The position numbers and the translations under genes were made by a program. A DNA stretch of 64,000 nt from positions 62,001 through 126,000 of the forward strand of contig NZ_AWGE01000006.1 of assembly GCF_000495815.1 (NCBI RefSeq), in the 5' to 3' direction. Below are positions 1-9,238 of the stretch, piece after piece (the first letter of the stretch is position 1; each line of letters starts with the position of its first letter). The notes beneath the pieces are model-generated. The model was not told the origin of the DNA and ran no database searches. It saw only the letters and a program-made list of their open reading frames with translations. The DNA is from Asticcacaulis sp. AC466. GTDB taxonomy: Bacteria; Pseudomonadota; Alphaproteobacteria; Caulobacterales; Caulobacteraceae.

Positions 1-12
1 TGGCGCTGACGC

Positions 13-2136
13 TTAGGCGAAACCGCGCTGACGCATCAGGGCGTCGCGATTGACGTCGCGGCCGAGGAAGTTGCGATAGGCGACGTCCTGCGGAATGGTG
101 TCACCGACGCTGAGGATATGGTCGAAATAATTCTTCGCCGTCGGTCCCTCGAACGGGCCGCCTTCCTTCATGAACTTTTCATAGGCGTCGGCGACCAGGG
201 CATCCGACCACAGATAGCTGTAATAGCCGGCCGAATAGTCGTCCGATGAGAAGATGTGCGCGAACTGGGTCGGGCGGTGACGCATGACGATTTCCTTCGG
301 CATGTTCAGCTTGGTCAGTTCGGTCTTTTCGAAGGCGTCGATATCGATGTCGGCTTCACCGGCCAGGTGATACTTCATATCGATCAGGGCGCAGGCCAGG
401 TATTCGACCGTGGCAAAGCCCTGGTTGAACTTCGACGACCGGACCAGCTTTTCCTGTAACTCTTTCGGCATCGGCTTGCCGGTTTCGTAGTGGATGGCGA
501 ACTGGTTGAGCACGACTGGCAGGGGCAGCCAGTGTTCGTTGAGCTGCGACGGGAACTCGACAAAATCGGTCGCGGTATTGGTGCCGGCCTGCGACGGATA
601 CCAGGCGTTTGACGACAGGGCGTGTATGGCGTGGCCGAATTCATGGAACATGGTTTCGGCATCGTCCCACGAAATCAGGATGGGCTGGCCTGGCTGCGCC
701 TTGATGAAGTTGCAGTTGTTGGAGCAGATGCAGATGTGTTTGAGCATCCCGGACTGCGACTGGTATTCGGTTTCCCACGCGCCCGATGATTTGCCTTCGC
801 GGGCATAGGGGTCGTAATACCAGACGCCGACCTGCTTGCCGGCCCGCATGACCTTATAGGTGGTGACATCGGGATGGAAGACAGGGACGTCGGTGATTTT
901 GATGAACTCAAACCCGTACATCTTGTTGGCGCACCAGAACATGGCGTCTTGAATCTTGTCGAGTTGCAGGTACGGCTTAATTTCCGACTCATCGAGATCG
1001 TATTTCGCCTTCTTCACCTTCTCGGCATAGAAGCGGTAATCCCATGGCGCGATCGTAATATTGGCCCCTTCGGAATCGGCGATCTTTTGCATGTCGGCCA
1101 CTTCTTCGTGGACACGATTGACGGCGGGGCCCCAGACGGCTTCCATCAGGTTCATGGCGTTTTCCGGCGTCTTGGCCATGGCGATTTCCAGGCGCCAGTG
1201 CGCATGGGTCGGGTAGCCATAGAGCTTGGCGCGGCGGGCGCGCAGCTTGAGTATTTTCGCCCCGATCGCCTTGTTGTCCCACTGATCGTTATTGTCGCCG
1301 CGCATGACATAGGCGCGCCAGATTTTTTCACGCAGGTCACGGCGTGTCGAATAGGTGGTGAAGGGCTCCATGGCTGAACGGGTATTCTGTACGGCGTATA
1401 GCCCGTCCTTGCCCAGATCCTTCGCCTTGGCGGCCAGGGCGGCGATGAAGTTTTCGGGCAGACCCGCCAGATCGTCCTTGGTGATGAAGGTCGCTTGCGC
1501 TTCGTCGTGCTTCAGGTTTTTGGAGAAGGCGTCGAACAGGGTGGCCAGTTGCTGGTTGATGTCGGCCACTTCCTTTTTCTGCTCGGGGGTCAGTTTGGCG
1601 CCGGCGCGGACGAAACTTTTGTACTTTTTCCACAGAAGGCGGTCCTGCTGCGGGTTGAGCTTCAGTGTGTCACGCTGGTTGTAGACGGCTTCGATGCGTT
1701 GAAACAGGTCGGGGTTCTGCTTGATCTCATCGCCGAATGCGGCCTTGACAGGTGACAGTTTGGCAGACACGGCCTGGAAGTCATCGGTCGACAGGTTGGA
1801 ATCCCAGACGCTGTAAACCGATCCGACGCGGTCATAGGCCTGGCCTGAGAGTTCGAAGGCCTCGATAATGCTCTGGAAGGTCGGCGCCGAACGCTTCATG
1901 GTGATGGCGCGGATCTCGGCGCGCATGTCGTCCATGGCGGCCAGGGTTGCCGGTTCGAAATCGGCGATCTTTACCTTGTCGAAGGGCGGCACGCCGCCAT
2001 AGGGACCGCTCCACGGCTGGGTCAGATAGGCAGACGCGATCGCGCCGCCGCCCTGTGCAAAAACGGGCGCGGCAAACGCAACAGTACTGGCCCCGGCCAT
2101 CAGGCCCAGTGCGGTGCGGCGGTTCATATTCGACAT
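13..2136 (-). CDS. Exported M3-family zinc metallopeptidase (oligopeptidase / peptidyl-dipeptidase type)
   Basis: This 707-residue protein carries the M3 zinc motif HEFGH at about residue 495, in the context FHEFGHAIHAL. The two His bind zinc and the Glu is catalytic; the family cleaves short peptides. Length fits Dcp-like peptidyl-dipeptidases (around 680 residues) plus a signal peptide. The N terminus has a twin-arginine-like start (NRRTALGL) followed by a hydrophobic stretch ending at AFAAPVFAQ, so export to the periplasm, possibly by Tat, is inferred. The start is supported by AGGGA about 9 bases upstream. It reads divergently from murI across 152 bases. The substrate is unknown; Dcp and oligopeptidase A-like roles cannot be separated here. 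Confidence 0.88.
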   Translation of the reverse strand: MSNMNRRTALGLMAGASTVAFAAPVFAQGGGAIASAYLTQPWSGPYGGVPPFDKVKIADFEPATLAAMDDMRAEIRAITMKRSAPTFQSIIEAFELSGQAYDRVGSVYSVWDSNLSTDDFQAVSAKLSPVKAAFGDEIKQNPDLFQRIEAVYNQRDTLKLNPQQDRLLWKKYKSFVRAGAKLTPEQKKEVADINQQLATLFDAFSKNLKHDEAQATFITKDDLAGLPENFIAALAAKAKDLGKDGLYAVQNTRSAMEPFTTYSTRRDLREKIWRAYVMRGDNNDQWDNKAIGAKILKLRARRAKLYGYPTHAHWRLEIAMAKTPENAMNLMEAVWGPAVNRVHEEVADMQKIADSEGANITIAPWDYRFYAEKVKKAKYDLDESEIKPYLQLDKIQDAMFWCANKMYGFEFIKITDVPVFHPDVTTYKVMRAGKQVGVWYYDPYAREGKSSGAWETEYQSQSGMLKHICICSNNCNFIKAQPGQPILISWDDAETMFHEFGHAIHALSSNAWYPSQAGTNTATDFVEFPSQLNEHWLPLPVVLNQFAIHYETGKPMPKELQEKLVRSSKFNQGFATVEYLACALIDMKYHLAGEADIDIDAFEKTELTKLNMPKEIVMRHRPTQFAHIFSSDDYSAGYYSYLWSDALVADAYEKFMKEGGPFEGPTAKNYFDHILSVGDTIPQDVAYRNFLGRDVNRDALMRQRGFA

Positions 2137-2288
2137 GCGGGTGTCCCTTCGGGTACGCGTTTGTTTACTTTGACTATTTTGTTATCTTTAAGCCTGTTTA
2201 CGGCTGGCCGCAAAAGGCGTATCGAGTGAAGTTATAAGGCCGATGAGATGCGGCCAAATTAAGTTTTAGTAATATAGGATACCATTTC

Positions 2289-3155
2289 ATGGCCATAGGC
2301 GTTTTTGACTCGGGGATCGGCGGGTTGAGCATTCATCGCGCGCTCGTCGACAGGTTGCCCCGGGCCGATTTTGTCTATCTGGCCGACCAAAAGCATACGC
2401 CATACGGTGACCGTTCGGGAGAGGAAATCGTCGAACTGACGCGACTGGGCTGCGAAACCCTGTTCGACGCCGGTGCGTCGCTGGTGGTCCTGGCCTGCAA
2501 TACCGCTTCGGCCGTGGCGCTGCGCCGCCTGCAATCAAGCTGGCTGGCCCAGTTTCGCAAGACGTATAAGCGCCCGGTCAATGTGCTGGGCATCATTGTC
2601 CCGACCATCGAAGCCGCCACGGGCCTACCCTGGGAACATGAGGCGGAGCGTCGCGGTCCCAAGATTGAAAAGCTGGACGTCATCGGCGTCTTTTCCACGG
2701 TTGCTACCGCCCGGTCGCGCGTCTACGAAATCGAAATCGACAAGCGCCGCCAGGATCTCGCGGTCTTTACCGAAGCCTGTTCCGGGCTGGCTGACATGAT
2801 CGAGCAGGGGGCCGAGCGCGCGCAATTGTCGGCCAAGATCAAGGGCCATGTCGACAGCCTGAAAATCCGGATAGGGCGCTACCCCGACCGCGCCATACTG
2901 GGCTGCACCCATTACGAGATCGTCGCTGACCTGTTTCGCGAACATCTGCCGGCTGGAACGCCGCTCATCCACCAGCCGGAGCCGGTCGCCAAGGCTTTGG
3001 CCGACTATATCGGCCGCCATCCCGAATATAATATCGGCGATAGCGGACGCCGTGCCTTCCTGACCACGGGCGCGCTTAAATCCCAGTCCGCCCTGGCCGA
3101 GGCCTTCTGGGGCGGACCGCTCAGCTTCGAAACCCTCCAAGAGTTTCCGGGCTAG
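2289..3155 (+). CDS. murI: Glutamate racemase
   Basis: Converts L-glutamate to D-glutamate for peptidoglycan precursor synthesis in the cytoplasm. The 288-residue protein begins with the family signature FDSGIGGL. It has both catalytic cysteines in standard contexts: C70 in LACNTAS and C206 in GCTHYE. Length is normal (bacterial MurI is about 260-290). AGGA lies 9-12 bases upstream of the ATG. The next gene starts 2 bases after the stop, so the two are probably cotranscribed, although that partner has no known link to racemase function. Confidence 0.95.
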   Translation: MAIGVFDSGIGGLSIHRALVDRLPRADFVYLADQKHTPYGDRSGEEIVELTRLGCETLFDAGASLVVLACNTASAVALRRLQSSWLAQFRKTYKRPVNVLGIIVPTIEAATGLPWEHEAERRGPKIEKLDVIGVFSTVATARSRVYEIEIDKRRQDLAVFTEACSGLADMIEQGAERAQLSAKIKGHVDSLKIRIGRYPDRAILGCTHYEIVADLFREHLPAGTPLIHQPEPVAKALADYIGRHPEYNIGDSGRRAFLTTGALKSQSALAEAFWGGPLSFETLQEFPG

Positions 3156-3157
3156 TT

Positions 3158-4159
3158 ATGAAGGCGCGTGCGGCACTCTTTTCGCTCCTTTGCCTAGTGG
3201 GAGCATCCGGAGCCGAGGCGGCAACGAAACGCGCTGCGCCGTCGCCCGCCGTTCAATCCGTTCCTTCTCAAGCCAGCGAGGGCGCATCGGGGCAGGAATG
3301 GTCGGATGTGACCGAGGTGGTGGTGCGCGCCAAGGTGTCCGGCCCGGCCATGTGGAAACTCAAGCGCGGCGACGCCACCGTGTGGGTAATGGGCGTTCCG
3401 GTTGAAACGCCCCAGGATCTGCAATGGGATCAGACGCGATTGAAGCGCATCCTGAAGGGCGTCAACTTCGTCATCGTGCCGGGCTTTTCGCGCGGCAGCA
3501 GCCAGGCCGACAAGCGCTGGCTGGCGGGTTCGGAACTGCCTTACGGCACGCATCTGGAAGACGTGGTGGCGCCGAAGACCTATGCCCGTTTCAAGGCCGC
3601 GGTCGCGCACGAACCCGGACTTCGAGCCGCCGATTACATACTTGACCGCCCCATGCGTGCGGGCATGGAATTGTTCGAGGATGTGCTTAAAGCCAGGGGC
3701 ATTCGCCGCTACGACATGACGCGTCAGGTCATGGCCCTGGCCGATGCCGCCGGGGCGCGCACAAAGATAGCCTATACGGTTAATGCCGACCTGTTGTCTG
3801 ATCAGTGGCTGCTGCTTGACGCCAAGGGTAATGAAGCCTGCCTGACCATCTTCCTCGACGGCATAGACAATTTGAAAAGCCTGCCTGGCATGACGCGCGC
3901 GTGGTCGGAGGGGGATGTCAAAACGGCGCTGGCCAGTTATCGCGACTCAGCGATGCTGACATGCAACCTGACGACGCCGGGCTGGCGTGAGCAATATGAT
4001 GCGCTGTTCATCGGTGGTATGGTGAGCAGTATCGGTGAGGCACTGGCCAAGCCGGGCAAGAGCCTGGCTGTGGTCCCTTTCAGCGACCTGCTGCGCAAGG
4101 ACGGGGTACTGGATCGCCTGCGTGCGCAAGGTGTGGAAGTCAGCTCGCCTGTCGAGTAA
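3158..4159 (+). CDS. TraB/GumN-family exported protein (first of a tandem pair)
   Basis: A 333-residue protein with a signal peptide (cleavage likely after GAEA, about residue 22) and then a TraB/GumN-like domain. The family pattern is visible as the opening AMWKLKRGDATVWVMGV and the closing LLRKDGVLDRLRAQGVEV. TraB/Tiki proteins include metal-dependent proteases with a GxxH motif at the first strand. Here that place reads GVPV, so the metal-binding His seems absent and the protein may not be catalytic. It starts 2 bases after murI with no clear ribosome-binding site, suggesting translational coupling. A diverged paralogue follows at 4232. Its function is unknown. Confidence 0.7.
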   Translation: MKARAALFSLLCLVGASGAEAATKRAAPSPAVQSVPSQASEGASGQEWSDVTEVVVRAKVSGPAMWKLKRGDATVWVMGVPVETPQDLQWDQTRLKRILKGVNFVIVPGFSRGSSQADKRWLAGSELPYGTHLEDVVAPKTYARFKAAVAHEPGLRAADYILDRPMRAGMELFEDVLKARGIRRYDMTRQVMALADAAGARTKIAYTVNADLLSDQWLLLDAKGNEACLTIFLDGIDNLKSLPGMTRAWSEGDVKTALASYRDSAMLTCNLTTPGWREQYDALFIGGMVSSIGEALAKPGKSLAVVPFSDLLRKDGVLDRLRAQGVEVSSPVE

Positions 4160-4231
4160 CGGTAGGTCGAGTAAACGGTAAAACGGTCACAAAAGCGTTG
4201 TAGTCTGACGCCGCGTATCCGGAGACTTTTG

Positions 4232-5179
4232 ATGTTCAAGCGCCTGTTGTTTGCCCTGGTCCTTCTCATAGCCTCGATCATCACGGCCTCGATTGCCACA
4301 GTGTCAGCGGCGCAGGAAACCTGGTCGGAAACGGAAGTTGTGGTGCGCGGCAAGGCGGCCGTCGGTCCGGCCTTATGGCGCATCAGCGACGGCGATAGCC
4401 AGGTCATCATACTCGGCATCCTGCCGGTATTTCCGAAAAAGCAGAAATGGAGCACGCAGCGGATCGAAAACGCCCTGCGCGGCGCCAATCGCCTGATCAC
4501 CCCGCCGGCCAGCAGTATTGGCCTGGGCGATATGTGGATGATGATGTCGAAGAAGGGGCTGCCGGATCGCGGCACGCTGAAGGACAGTCTGCCGCCGGCG
4601 CTTTATGACCGCTATGAACGGACGGCAAGGCGCGCGGGCGTGTCCATCAAGGACTTTGCGCGCGACAAGCCGATATGGGCAGGGGCGCGTCTGCGCCGCG
4701 AAATCTTGCAAAAATATGGCTTGAGCGACGACGAACCCGTTGCCACGATTCGGCAGCTGGCCCGCTCCGCCGGCGTGCCGGTTAAGGCGGCCGGCCGCTA
4801 TGATATTGGTCCCATGTTCAAGGCGGTCAACGCGATGAACGAAGACAGCAGCGAAGCCTGTCTGGTCTATACACTGGATGATATCGACTTCGATATCGAC
4901 CGTGCGCCGTTGGCGGCCCGCGCCTGGGCGGTCGGTGATATCGCGACGGTGCGCACCAATTATCAGGGATCGGCCTTGATCAAGTGCCTGTCGGGGTCTT
5001 CGCAGTCGGCGGGCATAATGGATCGCGGTGTCGGGGATTCGGTCACCGCCGTGTCGGCGGCCCTGGCCAAGCCCGGCAAGACGGTCGCCGTTTTACCGCT
5101 GGGGCTTTTGCTGCGCAAGGGCGGCATTCTGGATCGGCTTCGCGGCATGGGCTACAACGTATCGGCGCCCCAGGATTGA
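4232..5179 (+). CDS. TraB/GumN-family exported protein (second of a tandem pair)
   Basis: A 315-residue paralogue of the preceding gene, sharing EVVVR, the PALWRISDG.SQVIILGI core and the ending LLLRKGGILDRLRGMGY. A signal peptide precedes a likely cleavage after TVSA (about residue 26). The ATG at 4232 is preferred over the TTG one codon earlier because GGAG lies 9 bases upstream. The GxxH metal motif is again missing (GILP). The 69-base gap from its partner contains no terminator that I can see. The pair looks like an ancient duplication that has diverged extensively. No function can be assigned beyond exported TraB/GumN-like protein. Confidence 0.7.
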   Translation: MFKRLLFALVLLIASIITASIATVSAAQETWSETEVVVRGKAAVGPALWRISDGDSQVIILGILPVFPKKQKWSTQRIENALRGANRLITPPASSIGLGDMWMMMSKKGLPDRGTLKDSLPPALYDRYERTARRAGVSIKDFARDKPIWAGARLRREILQKYGLSDDEPVATIRQLARSAGVPVKAAGRYDIGPMFKAVNAMNEDSSEACLVYTLDDIDFDIDRAPLAARAWAVGDIATVRTNYQGSALIKCLSGSSQSAGIMDRGVGDSVTAVSAALAKPGKTVAVLPLGLLLRKGGILDRLRGMGYNVSAPQD

Positions 5180-5201
5180 ACAGGCCGAAAAAAAGGCCGC
5201 G

Positions 5202-5232
5202 AAAAAAGGCCGGAAGCATAGCCTCCGGCCTT
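5202..5232 (-). terminator. Rho-independent terminator for ahpF
   Basis: A 12-bp stem with one mismatch (5206-5217 pairs with 5221-5232) and a three-base loop. Read on the minus strand it is followed by a run of T (complement of the A run at 5202-5207), just after the ahpF stop at 5253. On the plus strand the T run is poor, so it serves ahpF mainly and may also stop the TraB-like pair. Confidence 0.75.
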
Positions 5233-5252
5233 CCATAATGCCCTTTTCCGGT

Positions 5253-6836
5253 TCAGGCCGCTATATCGGCTGGGGCCGTGACCCGGATCAGATGATCGAA
5301 GGCCGACAGGGCTGCCTTTGACCCTTCACCCATGGCGATGACGATCTGCTTGTACGGCACGGTGGTGGCGTCACCGGCGGCGAAGACGCCCGGCACCGAG
5401 GTTTCCCCGCGCGCATTGATCTCGATCTCACCGCGCGGCGACAGGGCGATCGTGCCCTTCAGCCATTCGGTATTGGGCAGAAGGCCGATCTGCACGAAGA
5501 TGCCTTCCAGTTCGATGCGATGCTCAATGTCGTGGATACGGTCCTTGTAGCTGAGGGCTGTAACCTTGGCGCCGTCGCCATGTACTTCGGTCGTCGCTGC
5601 GTTGAGGATGACCGTGACGTTCGGCAGGCTGAACAGCTTGCGTTGCAGGACGGCATCGGCGCGCAGTTCCGGGGCGAATTCCAGCAAGGTGACCTGGGCT
5701 ACGATGCCGGCCAGATCGATGGCCGCCTCGACGCCGGAATTGCCGCCGCCGATCACCGAAACGCGCTTGCCCTTGAACAACGGACCGTCGCAGTGCGGGC
5801 AATAGGCCACGCCCTTATTGCGGTATTCTTCTTCGCCGGGCACGCCCATCTGGCGCCAGCGCGCGCCGGTCGACAGGATGACCGTGCGGGCCTTGACCGA
5901 GGCGCCGGACGCCAGCTTGATTTCGGTCAGACCGCCGGGCAGGGCGGCCGGGATCAGGGCCGTGGCGCGTTGTAGGTTCATGATATCGACATCATATTCC
6001 TTGACGTGCTGTTCCAGCGACGCGGCCAGTTTCGGACCCTCGGTGTGGGAGACGGAGATGAAATTCTCGATCGCCATTGTATCGAGCACCTGGCCGCCGA
6101 ACCGCTCGGCCACGACGCCGGTGCGAATGCCCTTTCGTGCCGCATAGATGGCGGCCGAAGCGCCCGCCGGGCCACCGCCGACAACCAGCACGTCGAATTC
6201 CGACTTGGCATTGATCTTCGCGGCTTCGCGTTGATGCGCGCCGGTATCGATCTTGGCCAGAATTTCTTCCAGTCCCATGCGGCCTTGCGAGAAGGCTTCG
6301 CCGTTCAACAGGACGGTTGGCACGGCCATGATCTGGCGCGCTTCGACTTCGGCCTGGAACAGGGCGCCGTCAATGGCGACATGCTTGATCTTCGGATTGA
6401 GCACGCTCATCAGGTTCAGGGCCTGCACCACGTCGGGACAGTTCTGGCAGGTCAGGGAGAAATAGGTTTCAAAGCGCAGCTCGCCGTCGATTTCCAGCGC
6501 CTTCACTTGGTCGATGACGTCCACCTCGACACGGGGCGGATGGCCGCCAACCTGAAGCAGGGCAAGCACCAGTGAGGTGAATTCGTGTCCCATGGGCAGG
6601 CCGGCGAATATGACGCTGATGTCGCTGCCCGGACGGACGATGGCAAAGGACGGCTTGCGGGCATCGGCGCCGTTGGTCTTAAGCGAGACCTTGTCCGACG
6701 CGGCGACGATATCGTTCAGCAACTCGACCAGTTCGCGCGACTTGGCGCTGTCATCGATCGAGGCGATCAGTTCGATGGGGGTGCGAAGGTTTTCCAGATA
6801 ACCCTTCAACTGTGCCTTCAGGCCGTCGTCCAACAT
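5253..6836 (-). CDS. ahpF: Alkyl hydroperoxide reductase subunit F (NADH-dependent flavoprotein)
   Basis: Reduces oxidised AhpC using NADH through FAD and two disulfide centres. The 527-residue protein matches AhpF in length and layout. An N-terminal double thioredoxin-like domain carries C130-Q-N-C133. Then come an FAD-binding [10 protein letters not shown] segment, the thioredoxin-reductase-type centre C346-P-H-C349, and an NADH-binding [10 protein letters not shown] motif. These cysteine positions are within one residue of the E. coli enzyme. The ATG at 6836 is chosen over an in-frame start at 6914 because GGAG sits 8 bases upstream and the protein then begins like other AhpF proteins. It lies 97 bases downstream of ahpC on the same strand. 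Confidence 0.95.
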   Translation of the reverse strand: MLDDGLKAQLKGYLENLRTPIELIASIDDSAKSRELVELLNDIVAASDKVSLKTNGADARKPSFAIVRPGSDISVIFAGLPMGHEFTSLVLALLQVGGHPPRVEVDVIDQVKALEIDGELRFETYFSLTCQNCPDVVQALNLMSVLNPKIKHVAIDGALFQAEVEARQIMAVPTVLLNGEAFSQGRMGLEEILAKIDTGAHQREAAKINAKSEFDVLVVGGGPAGASAAIYAARKGIRTGVVAERFGGQVLDTMAIENFISVSHTEGPKLAASLEQHVKEYDVDIMNLQRATALIPAALPGGLTEIKLASGASVKARTVILSTGARWRQMGVPGEEEYRNKGVAYCPHCDGPLFKGKRVSVIGGGNSGVEAAIDLAGIVAQVTLLEFAPELRADAVLQRKLFSLPNVTVILNAATTEVHGDGAKVTALSYKDRIHDIEHRIELEGIFVQIGLLPNTEWLKGTIALSPRGEIEINARGETSVPGVFAAGDATTVPYKQIVIAMGEGSKAALSAFDHLIRVTAPADIAA

Positions 6837-6933
6837 GATTTTACTCCGAAATGAAATGGGGGCCAGGCGCGCGGGCAGCAGGTCGCCACCGCGCGCAGCC
6901 TGTTGGCGACGCACGGTGGCGAAGCCTTGAGGT

Positions 6934-7497
6934 TTAGATCTTGCCGACGAGGTCGAGCGAAGGCGCCAGGGTCTTTTCGCCTTCTTCCCACTTGGCCGGG
7001 CAGACTTCGCCGGGGTGAGACGCGACGTATTGCGCGGCCTTGACCTTGCGCAGCAGTTCGGCGGCGTTGCGGCCGATGCCTTCTGCAGTGACTTCGGTGA
7101 ACTGGATCACGCCGTCCGGATCGACCAGGAAGGTGCCGCGATCAGCCAGGCCGATGCCTTCACGCATGACTTCGAAGTTGTTGGTGATCTGGCCCGACGG
7201 GTCGCCCAGCATGGTGTACTTGATCTTGCCGATGGCCGGCGACGTGTCGGCCCAGGCCTTGTGCGAGAAGTGCGTGTCGGTCGAAACGCTGTAGATCTCG
7301 ACGCCCATCTTCTGGAAGGTGTCGTAGTTGTCGGCCAGGTCTTCCAGTTCGGTCGGGCACACAAAGGTGAAGTCGGCTGGATAGAAGAAGAAGATCGACC
7401 ACTTGCCCTTCAGGTCGGCGTCGCTGACGTCGACAAACTTGCCTTGCTTGTAACCGGTGGCTTTGAACGGCTTGATGGTGGTGTTGATGAGGGCCAT
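6934..7497 (-). CDS. ahpC: Alkyl hydroperoxide reductase C (2-Cys peroxiredoxin)
   Basis: Peroxiredoxin that reduces H2O2, organic peroxides and peroxynitrite. It is 187 residues long, the standard AhpC size, with the peroxidatic C47 in TFVCPTE and the resolving C166 in EVCPAKW. The ATG at 7497 has AAGGAA 9-12 bases upstream; the in-frame extension to 7575 lacks support. ahpF follows and ahpD precedes it on the same strand, so two possible electron donors are encoded beside it. The AT-rich upstream region holds a candidate OxyR-linked element at 7595-7609. Confidence 0.96.
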   Translation of the reverse strand: MALINTTIKPFKATGYKQGKFVDVSDADLKGKWSIFFFYPADFTFVCPTELEDLADNYDTFQKMGVEIYSVSTDTHFSHKAWADTSPAIGKIKYTMLGDPSGQITNNFEVMREGIGLADRGTFLVDPDGVIQFTEVTAEGIGRNAAELLRKVKAAQYVASHPGEVCPAKWEEGEKTLAPSLDLVGKI

Positions 7498-7594
7498 TGG
7501 GGGCTTTCCTTGAATTGAGTTGAACCGGGTTAAGCGGAACGAGCGGACAATCGCAAAAAAAACACCATAGAGCAAATTTGTTTTATTTTATTTT

Positions 7595-7609
7595 TGAATA
7601 GATTTTATT
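7595..7609. promoter_or_regulatory. 15-bp element upstream of ahpC, inverted copy of the ahpD/oxyR element
   Basis: TGAATAGATTTTATT lies in the AT-rich 120-base gap between ahpD and ahpC. An exact inverted copy is at 8160-8174 between ahpD and oxyR. OxyR sites typically use ATAG/CTAT-type half-sites in AT-rich DNA, and ATAG is present in this element. OxyR as the binder is an inference from the neighbouring genes. Confidence 0.5.
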
Positions 7610-7617
7610 TATAACGC

Positions 7618-8148
7618 TTAAAGCGTCGCCGCCTCGGCGCGCACGACGGCGGATATGGCGTTGACAACGGCGCCGATCCGCAGCGCCGCCTGACACTGAA
7701 TCGCGCCGACCCCATGGCTGCGCAAGACTTTTTCGTGACTGTCCATGCACAGGCCGCAGCCGTTGACGGCCGATACGGCCAATGACCATAGCTCAAAATC
7801 GACCTTATCGACGCCGGGGTTAGTCAGGATGTTCATGCGCAGCCCTGAGCGCATCGTCTCATATTCCTTGTTATGCATCAGGTGCAGGGCGCGGAAGTAG
7901 ACATTGTTCATGCCCATGATGGCGGAGGCGGCCTTGGCAGCGGTTATGGCCTCGGGCGAAATGACCTGCGCGGCGGCGGCTTCCAGATGGGCGAGCACAG
8001 GCGCGACACCCACCGCATGGGCGCAGGCCAGGAAGGTGCCCCATTTTTGCTGATCGCTGAGCAAGGTTTCGGCCAGCAGATTATCCAGGTTCAACGCCAG
8101 GTCGCGTCCGTAGGCGGGGATCATTTGGCGAAGGGCGTCGATGGACAT
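7618..8148 (-). CDS. ahpD: Alkyl hydroperoxidase D (AhpD-type disulfide reductase)
   Basis: AhpD-family protein; members reduce AhpC or have weak alkylhydroperoxidase activity through a CxxC pair. Near the C terminus it shows CGLCMDSHE, giving catalytic Cys 131 and 134 and His 138 (numbered from the start used here). Two in-frame ATGs exist at 8154 and 8148. The second is preferred because GAGAG is then 7-11 bases upstream. In mycobacteria AhpD links AhpC to a lipoamide system. Here ahpF is also present, so AhpC may have two reductants. It diverges from oxyR by 85 bases. Confidence 0.9.
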   Translation of the reverse strand: MSIDALRQMIPAYGRDLALNLDNLLAETLLSDQQKWGTFLACAHAVGVAPVLAHLEAAAAQVISPEAITAAKAASAIMGMNNVYFRALHLMHNKEYETMRSGLRMNILTNPGVDKVDFELWSLAVSAVNGCGLCMDSHEKVLRSHGVGAIQCQAALRIGAVVNAISAVVRAEAATL

Positions 8149-8159
8149 GGGCATCTCTC

Positions 8160-8174
8160 AATAAAATCTATTCA
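8160..8174. promoter_or_regulatory. 15-bp element in the ahpD/oxyR divergent promoter region
   Basis: AATAAAATCTATTCA is the exact reverse complement of the element at 7595-7609 upstream of ahpC. It lies immediately upstream of the ahpD start and 60 bases from oxyR, where a LysR-type activator would be expected to bind. Confidence 0.5.
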
Positions 8175-8233
8175 TTTTGACATTTTGATAAATTTGATTT
8201 ATAAAACGCCAGTGTATTCCGTGAAAGTGTTCC

Positions 8234-9154
8234 ATGCTTCCGACCCTGCGACAATTGCAATATCTAAAACTTCTGGCTGAACATAAAAGCTTCAACGGCG
8301 CGGCCGAGGCGGCCTTCGTGTCGCAGCCGGCCCTGTCGTCGGGTATCGCCGAACTGGAAAAAAACCTGGGGACGCGGCTGGTCGATCGGTCACGCGGCCA
8401 GGTCATTCTGACCGCCGTCGGCGAGGAGACCCTGAAGCGGTCCGAGGATATCCTGGCGCGTACGGAAGACCTGGTAGAAGCCGCGCGCGGCGCCAACCGG
8501 CCGTTGACCGGGCGGTTCCGGCTTGGCGTCATTCCCACCATCGCCCCATTTCTCCTGCCCAAGACCCTGCTCAAGCTGCGTCGCGACTTTCCCGATTTGC
8601 GCCTCTTCCTGCGCGAAGACCAAACCTCGCGCCTGATCGCGTCGCTAAAGTCGGGCGCGCTCGATGCGGCCGTGATCGCACTGCCGTATGACCTGTCGGG
8701 ACTCGACAGCGCCTTTATTCTCAAGGACGAAATCCTGGCGGCCACGCCGAGCAATCATCGGCTTGCCATCAATGACCGGATTTCGCCGGAGGATTTAAAG
8801 GGCGAGGAGCTGATTCTGCTCGAAGACGGGCATTGCCTGCGCGATCACGCCCTGGCCGCCTGTTCCTGGACCTCTCCGACCGGCACGTCGGAAAACCTGA
8901 GCACCTATACGGCCAACCACGGTGGCGGCTTCGCGGCGACCTCGCTGAATACCCTGGTCCAGATGGTCGGTTCGGGTCTGGGCGTGTCATTGGTCCCGGC
9001 CATGGCGGTCGAATCCGGTCTGGTCAAGGCGGCCGATGTCAGCGTGCGGCCCCTTGCGTCGGACCACGCCTTCCGCGATATTGTGGTCGTGTGGCGGGCG
9101 GGCTCGAGCCGCGCACCAGAGGCCAGACTTCTGGCCGAGTCTCTAAAGTCCTAA
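8234..9154 (+). CDS. oxyR: Peroxide-sensing LysR-type regulator OxyR
   Basis: LysR-type transcription factor of 306 residues. The N-terminal helix-turn-helix reads FNGAAEAAFVSQPALSSGIA (about residues 20-39) and is followed by a substrate-binding-like domain. OxyR identity is supported by LEDGHCLRDHALAAC, which places Cys at 201 and 210, nine apart as in the redox pair of E. coli OxyR (199 and 208). Divergence from ahpD and proximity to ahpC/ahpF fit an autoregulated peroxide regulon. The last 12 codons are the first unit of a 36-bp tandem repeat that continues past the stop, so the very C terminus may be recent. Confidence 0.93.
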   Translation: MLPTLRQLQYLKLLAEHKSFNGAAEAAFVSQPALSSGIAELEKNLGTRLVDRSRGQVILTAVGEETLKRSEDILARTEDLVEAARGANRPLTGRFRLGVIPTIAPFLLPKTLLKLRRDFPDLRLFLREDQTSRLIASLKSGALDAAVIALPYDLSGLDSAFILKDEILAATPSNHRLAINDRISPEDLKGEELILLEDGHCLRDHALAACSWTSPTGTSENLSTYTANHGGGFAATSLNTLVQMVGSGLGVSLVPAMAVESGLVKAADVSVRPLASDHAFRDIVVVWRAGSSRAPEARLLAESLKS

Positions 9155-9213
9155 GTGGCCAGACTTCTGGCCGACTCGCTAAAGTCTTAAGTGGTCAGGG
9201 TTCTGGCTGCCTC
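9121..9213 (+). repeat. 36-bp (12-codon) tandem repeat across the end of oxyR
   Basis: Two near-identical 36-bp units (9121-9156 and 9157-9192) are followed by a decayed third unit starting at 9193. Unit 1 encodes the end of OxyR with its stop. Unit 2 repeats the same reading (ARLLADSLKS and a stop). In unit 3 the stop has been lost and the frame runs on into the next gene. Because the unit is a multiple of three, each copy stays in the oxyR frame. Confidence 0.85.
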
Positions 9214-9238
9214 ATTGAATCCGAGAGTGATCGACCGC

